A stretch of 64,000 bases of DNA, taken from contig CAVVFA010000001.1 in the NCBI GenBank assembly GCA_963747345.1, forward strand, positions 124,001 to 188,000. Reading direction: 5' to 3'. The DNA is from GCA-2746795 sp963747345. GTDB taxonomy: Bacteria > Chloroflexota > Anaerolineae > Promineifilales > Promineifilaceae. The stretch's first letter is position 1; each line of letters begins with the position of its first letter. The position numbers and the translations under genes are program-made. The notes under the pieces were generated by a model, which was given only the letters and a program-made list of their open reading frames with translations, was not told the DNA's origin and ran no database searches. Below are positions 60,792-64,000 of this stretch, piece by piece.

Positions 60792-61037
60792 TTAATAACT
60801 ATCGGCAAGTGAATAATCATCATCGATAGAACGGCCGTAACGGGGTTCATATTCTTCTTCTTTTTCATCTTCCAAAGCTTCATCAAACACCCAATCTAGC
60901 TCTATTGGATCTAATTCAACGATTTCAAGTGATGTACCACATTCTCGACACGTAATTTGTTGGCCTAAACGAACAGACTTTAAGCGCAGTGATGCGTCGC
61001 ACTCTGGACAATAGGCAGTTTCTTTTTTTGCTGGCAT
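60792..61037 (-). CDS. LysW-like zinc-ribbon protein
   Basis: 81 residues. Two CxxC knuckles (YCPECDASLRL and TCRECGTSLEIVELDPIELD) match the N-terminal globular part of LysW, the amino-group carrier of lysine/arginine biosynthesis. The diagnostic C-terminal EDWGE tail of true LysW is absent; it has an acidic stretch EALEDEKEEEYEP and ends SLADSY. So a carrier role is doubtful and a transcription- or stress-related zinc ribbon is as likely. Followed by a clear terminator and preceded by promoter-like direct repeats. Confidence 0.75.
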   Translation of the reverse strand: MPAKKETAYCPECDASLRLKSVRLGQQITCRECGTSLEIVELDPIELDWVFDEALEDEKEEEYEPRYGRSIDDDYSLADSY

Positions 61038-61085
61038 TTCTCTAATATCCTTAAAAATTGTAAAATCCCTGATTTAGGGAAACCT

Positions 61086-61113
61086 TATATAGAATATCAT
61101 TAATTTACGTGAA
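61086..61113 (-). promoter_or_regulatory. Candidate promoter of the LysW-like gene
   Basis: Reverse strand TTCACG, 16 bp, TATATA, about 50 bases before the ATG. Weak match to sigma-70-type consensus. Confidence 0.35.
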
Positions 61114-61136
61114 CTCTGTAAAAAAGAATGCCTAAT

Positions 61137-61185
61137 AGGTGTTTAAAACCTGTATTAAAAAGCTGAAAGGTGTTTAAAACCTGTA
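61137..61185 (-). promoter_or_regulatory. Two 18-bp direct repeats AGGTGTTTAAAACCTGTA, 31 bp apart
   Basis: Copies at 61137-61154 and 61168-61185 are identical; each core (AGGTGTTTAAAACCT) is nearly palindromic. The 31-bp period puts them on one helix face upstream of the LysW-like promoter, fitting an operator, possibly of the winged-helix regulator next door. Confidence 0.5.
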
Positions 61186-61199
61186 GAAATTGAGGGAAA

Positions 61200-61886
61200 T
61201 CAGGCACTGTTGAGGGTAAATCGGTATCCAATGCCAGGCACATTCTCAATAAAACGGGGTGCAGCAAAATCTGGCTCAATCTTGTGACGCAGCCGACTGA
61301 TCAAGCCTCGTACCAATTCACGACTGCCTTGTCCGGTATATCCCCATACCCGTTCTACAATAACATCGACGGGAACAACCTGTTCTCGGTTGACCATGAG
61401 CACGTATAAAAGTCGAAATTCTAGCTGGGTCAGACGACGTGGTTCCTGACCCAAAACGGTGACGGTGCGCGCATCTGGTTCTAGTTTGACTTCGGCCACA
61501 TTGAGACGGGGTAGAACGAAGGTGGGGACAGTGTTGACGCGCCGCATAAGCGCCCGTACGTATTCAGATAAAACACGTGGGGCAACGGGGCGTGATAGGA
61601 CGAGATCCGCTCCGGCATGTAGAAGTTGACATAATTCTTCTTCAGGGGGTGGCTCAACGATGACGATGCATGGAATTTGGGTAATAAGGCGTAGTTCGGT
61701 TAACCCTTCAAGGAGAGAGCTGCCCTGATTGACAGCGATGACGATGAGATCTGCAGGGCGTTCAAGCCATTTCTGGGCTATGCGTGTCAGATCACGGCCG
61801 TTTGCGACTGACAAGCCAGCATGTTTAATGATGAAGCTTAAAATGTCTTGCTCGTCTAGGTTGGGAGCGACTAATAATGCTTGCAT
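61200..61886 (-). CDS. OmpR-type response regulator with degenerate receiver
   Basis: 228 residues, intact. N-terminal receiver-like domain (MQALLVAPNLDEQDILSFII, LITQIPCIVIVEPPPEEELC, LLHAGADLVLSRPVAP), but the phospho-acceptor strand reads ADLIVIAVNQGSS with no Asp at the usual place; the acidic pair near the N terminus (DEQD) is partly present. C-terminal winged helix: RRLTQLEFRLLYVLMVNREQ, VWGYTGQGSRELVRGLISRL and FIENVPGIGYRFTLNS, as in OmpR/PhoB. Probably binds DNA independently of phosphorylation. ATG at 61886 preferred over a start at 61916. Divergent from the TPR gene. Confidence 0.8.
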   Translation of the reverse strand: MQALLVAPNLDEQDILSFIIKHAGLSVANGRDLTRIAQKWLERPADLIVIAVNQGSSLLEGLTELRLITQIPCIVIVEPPPEEELCQLLHAGADLVLSRPVAPRVLSEYVRALMRRVNTVPTFVLPRLNVAEVKLEPDARTVTVLGQEPRRLTQLEFRLLYVLMVNREQVVPVDVIVERVWGYTGQGSRELVRGLISRLRHKIEPDFAAPRFIENVPGIGYRFTLNSA

Positions 61887-61988
61887 GGTTTTGCTTTCTC
61901 TCTTTGATTTTATCAAGCAGCAGTAGGCGGGGCAAAATATTGGATGGGTAGTATGGATATTCTGGCATTGAAACGCATAATATAGATA

Positions 61989-62016
61989 TTGTCAAAATCT
62001 GATACCAGAGTATTAT
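61989..62016 (+). promoter_or_regulatory. Promoter of the TPR gene, possibly leaderless
   Basis: TTGTCA, 16 bp, TATTAT, with the -10 ending six bases before ATG at 62023, so transcription could start at or next to the start codon. No Shine-Dalgarno sequence is visible. Confidence 0.5.
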
Positions 62017-62022
62017 TCCGTT

Positions 62023-63336
62023 ATGTCTTCAACTTTTGGTTCTGGTATCTTCAATCCGCAAAGTGTGCCACAGGCAGCGATGGCAGCCTATCGGGCAGGC
62101 AGTCAAGCCGCGAGCGAGCAGGATTTTAGCCGTGCGATTCGGTATTATTCTGATGCGTTGGCTTTTGATGGTACGGACGCTGTTTTCAAAGCGCGGACAC
62201 ACGAGTACCGAGGTCAATGTTATTGGCTACTTGGTAGTTTTGATGCGGCGGGCGCAGATTACCGGGCCGCCTTAACGACGAGCGATGATTTGAACCAGGT
62301 GGCCCGAGCGCGGGTACGGCTGGGTGAATTGGCTGATTTTCAAGGGGATTATGAAACGGCCGTTTCTCTATACCAACAAGCGCTTGAAGAAGGTATGCAA
62401 ACTGCCAATTTGCTCGTTATTGGCCGTGCGCGGCGAGGGTTAGGCATTATTGACCGGAAACAGGGCAATACCGACCGTGCTGTTTCTCAGATGACGCAGG
62501 CATTGGCAGTTTTTCGTGAGGCCGGTGAGGCGCGGGAGCAGGCGCGTGTATTGACGAGCTTGGGACGAACCCGTCATGCGCGTGGTGAATACCAGAATGC
62601 GCTGTCCAATCATAACGAAGCCCTGACGATATTAGAATCGCTCCACGACCGTTGGCGTATTGTGCAAGTGCTGAATGATATTGGTGAATGTCATCAGGCG
62701 CTTTATGATATTGAAACGGCACGTGAGTACCATGAAAAAGCGTTAGAATTGGCTGATGAGTATGAAGCACATCTCATCAAACCTGAAATTTTACGTAATT
62801 TAGGTGTTGATTTGGTGGAGCAGGGCGATTATAACTGGGGTATGGCGTATCTCCAGGAGGCGTTGGAATCGGCGCGTGGGTTTGGCAATCGGGAGCAAGA
62901 GGCGCTGTCGCTGTATAATTTGGCGCGGGCGCATTTACGTATTGGCAATATCGCTGAAGCCAGCGAATCTGCTACTAATTTGCAAGCGGTGGCTGAATCA
63001 TTAAATGCAGATCGTTTCCGCGCTTTGGGATTGTTTGTGCAAGGTGAACTGCTTTACCAACAAGGCAAACAACAGGAAGCGATGACGGCTTTGAATGCGG
63101 CGGCGCTGGCTGCGCAAACGGCCGTTGATCGGGGTGTGTTGTGGAAACTTCACGCTACCATGAGCCATGTGGTCGAGGATGCGTCGATTGCCTCCATTCA
63201 TTGTATGATTGCCGCTGAATTTATCCGCCAGACGGCCGAGCCGCTGCAAGATGCACGTCTTAAATATGGGTTTGTTCATGCGCCGCCGGTTATGGCTGTG
63301 TTGCAAGCGGTTGGTATTGATCCCGATAAGTTGTAG
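62023..63336 (+). CDS. Tetratricopeptide-repeat protein
   Basis: 437 residues, intact. About eight TPR units are visible, for example FSRAIRYYSDALAFDGTDA, YETAVSLYQQALEEGMQTAN, TDRAVSQMTQALAVFREAGE, YQNALSNHNEALTILESLHD, IETAREYHEKALELADEYEA and YNWGMAYLQEALESARGFGN, each as helix pairs of about 34-40 residues. No signal peptide. Resembles TPR parts of regulatory ATPases and sensors but lacks any catalytic domain. Divergent from the response regulator gene. Role likely protein interaction; partner unknown. Confidence 0.8.
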   Translation: MSSTFGSGIFNPQSVPQAAMAAYRAGSQAASEQDFSRAIRYYSDALAFDGTDAVFKARTHEYRGQCYWLLGSFDAAGADYRAALTTSDDLNQVARARVRLGELADFQGDYETAVSLYQQALEEGMQTANLLVIGRARRGLGIIDRKQGNTDRAVSQMTQALAVFREAGEAREQARVLTSLGRTRHARGEYQNALSNHNEALTILESLHDRWRIVQVLNDIGECHQALYDIETAREYHEKALELADEYEAHLIKPEILRNLGVDLVEQGDYNWGMAYLQEALESARGFGNREQEALSLYNLARAHLRIGNIAEASESATNLQAVAESLNADRFRALGLFVQGELLYQQGKQQEAMTALNAAALAAQTAVDRGVLWKLHATMSHVVEDASIASIHCMIAAEFIRQTAEPLQDARLKYGFVHAPPVMAVLQAVGIDPDKL

Positions 63337-63531
63337 AGAAGCTGGCGATCTGTATTGGTGCTTGTGACGGTTTCTAAATCAATTAACTTTCTTCTCTGAT
63401 TTCCTCAAAAATTGATGCCAAAATAGCCCTGTCGTTTAGTGGTTGTTGTTGTATGATTAGACAATGATCGTTTTTGGTTTTCCCCTTTGTTTTTGAAAGA
63501 TTTTCCCTGGTTGGAACAGTTTTTTGAAATA

Positions 63532-63560
63532 TAGGTCAGACTATTTTCGCGGTTTACCTA
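63532..63560. repeat. Possible decayed end of the TTAGGTAA/TTACCTAA element
   Basis: TATAGGTCAGAC and GCGGTTTACCTA flank a short segment; the right part resembles the right end of the MITE-like copies. Could be chance. Confidence 0.25.
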
Positions 63561-63607
63561 CTCAGGATTTTTATGATTTAAAACTCAAGGCAAGGATGTA
63601 ACTGCCT

Positions 63608-64000
63608 ATGAACCATTTATCGCCCAGGTGCGCGCCAGGGAAATTTAAGTTGAAGATGTTGGTATTGGGATCCCTGGTTTTCTTGGCGGCTTGTGGTGCT
63701 TTGGGGAATTCTCAACCGGATGTTGTGCTGCTTTCTCCCACCCCAGTTATTGTGGAAAAAACGATTATTGAAACGATTGTCTTGGAATCACCAGAGACGG
63801 AGGAACGGCCGTTAACCAAAGACCTCACTATCTGCTTGGGGGAAGAGCCAGAATCGTTGTATCGGCACGGCCGTTTGTCACGGGCGGAAACGGCCGTATT
63901 GCAAGCCGTCTACGAAAATGATTTTACGTACCTTTCTTATGATTATCAGGCACACGGGTTGGAAAAGCTGCCTGACTTTGCCGATGGGGATGCCTGGATT
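63608..64000 (+). CDS. Peptide/oligosaccharide ABC transporter substrate-binding lipoprotein (3' end outside window)
   Basis: First 131 residues. Positively charged start then lipobox LGSLVFLAACG with Cys at about residue 29, a Pro/Thr-rich spacer (VVLLSPTPVIVEKTI), then the SBP family 5 start LTICLGEEPESLYRHGRLS, AVLQAVYENDFTYLSYDYQA and LEKLPDFADGDAW. This is typical of dipeptide/oligopeptide-binding proteins in this phylum. ATG at 63608; a weak ribosome site (GGATGTAACTGCCT). Confidence 0.8.
   Translation, partial: MNHLSPRCAPGKFKLKMLVLGSLVFLAACGALGNSQPDVVLLSPTPVIVEKTIIETIVLESPETEERPLTKDLTICLGEEPESLYRHGRLSRAETAVLQAVYENDFTYLSYDYQAHGLEKLPDFADGDAWI

Overview
The window looks like one contig of an uncultured Chloroflexota bacterium, probably Anaerolineae-like. 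This is an inference, because no rRNA or other phylogenetic marker is present. It rests on the gene mix: a LysW-like zinc ribbon, an LLM/F420-type oxidoreductase, a DUF5678/retropepsin pair, arrays of PTPS-related and PMT-type membrane proteins, and dense families of hairpin repeats. The 10-bp palindrome AACGGCCGTT occurs about 80 times by eye count, mostly inside genes.

Most genes, including housekeeping ones such as aroA and aroE, are broken by one or more apparent single-base frameshifts although their protein motifs are preserved. The simplest reading is uncorrected indel error in the assembly. Such genes are annotated as single CDSs with the breaks noted.

1-9.9 kb (+): a lipid/polyketide locus. 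It holds the 3' part of a type I synthase (KS-ACP-ACP-ACP-KR-DH), a 4'-phosphopantetheinyl transferase, and an acyl-CoA carboxylase split into carboxyltransferase, biotin carboxylase and biotin carrier genes. The carboxylase plausibly supplies the extender unit and the transferase the prosthetic group. 10.0-10.8 kb (+): a small helix-turn/DUF5678 protein overlapping a retropepsin-like protease.

10.8-17.9 kb (-): a histidine-kinase remnant, then an acyl-CoA catabolism group read leftward (aminotransferase, LLM oxidoreductase, acyl-CoA dehydrogenase, APH-fold kinase, biotin-dependent carboxylase alpha). 18.0-21.2 kb: an MBL-fold hydrolase and two divergent family-2 glycosyltransferases, one of DPM1/ArnC type.

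21.2-46.3 kb (+): nine consecutive large membrane proteins, often with overlapping stop/start codons. Five are PTPS-related/YfhO-like and four are PMT/GT39-like. All end in related extracytoplasmic beta-sandwich modules. With the DPM1-like enzyme this suggests a cell-envelope glycan or glycoprotein assembly locus using polyprenyl-phosphate sugars.

46.3-64 kb: an HsmA-family membrane protein, a 115-bp MITE-like element (identical copy at 55.3 kb, diverged inverted copy at 55.2 kb), an amidohydrolase, a 1.65-kb AT-richer stretch without a recognisable gene, aroE and aroA, a SEC-C protein, a HAD hydrolase, a site-2 protease with CBS domains, a MacB-like ABC exporter with a LolA-like lipoprotein-type protein, a LysW-like protein, a response regulator with a degenerate receiver, a TPR protein, and the start of a peptide ABC transporter lipoprotein. 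No tRNA, rRNA or CRISPR array was seen.
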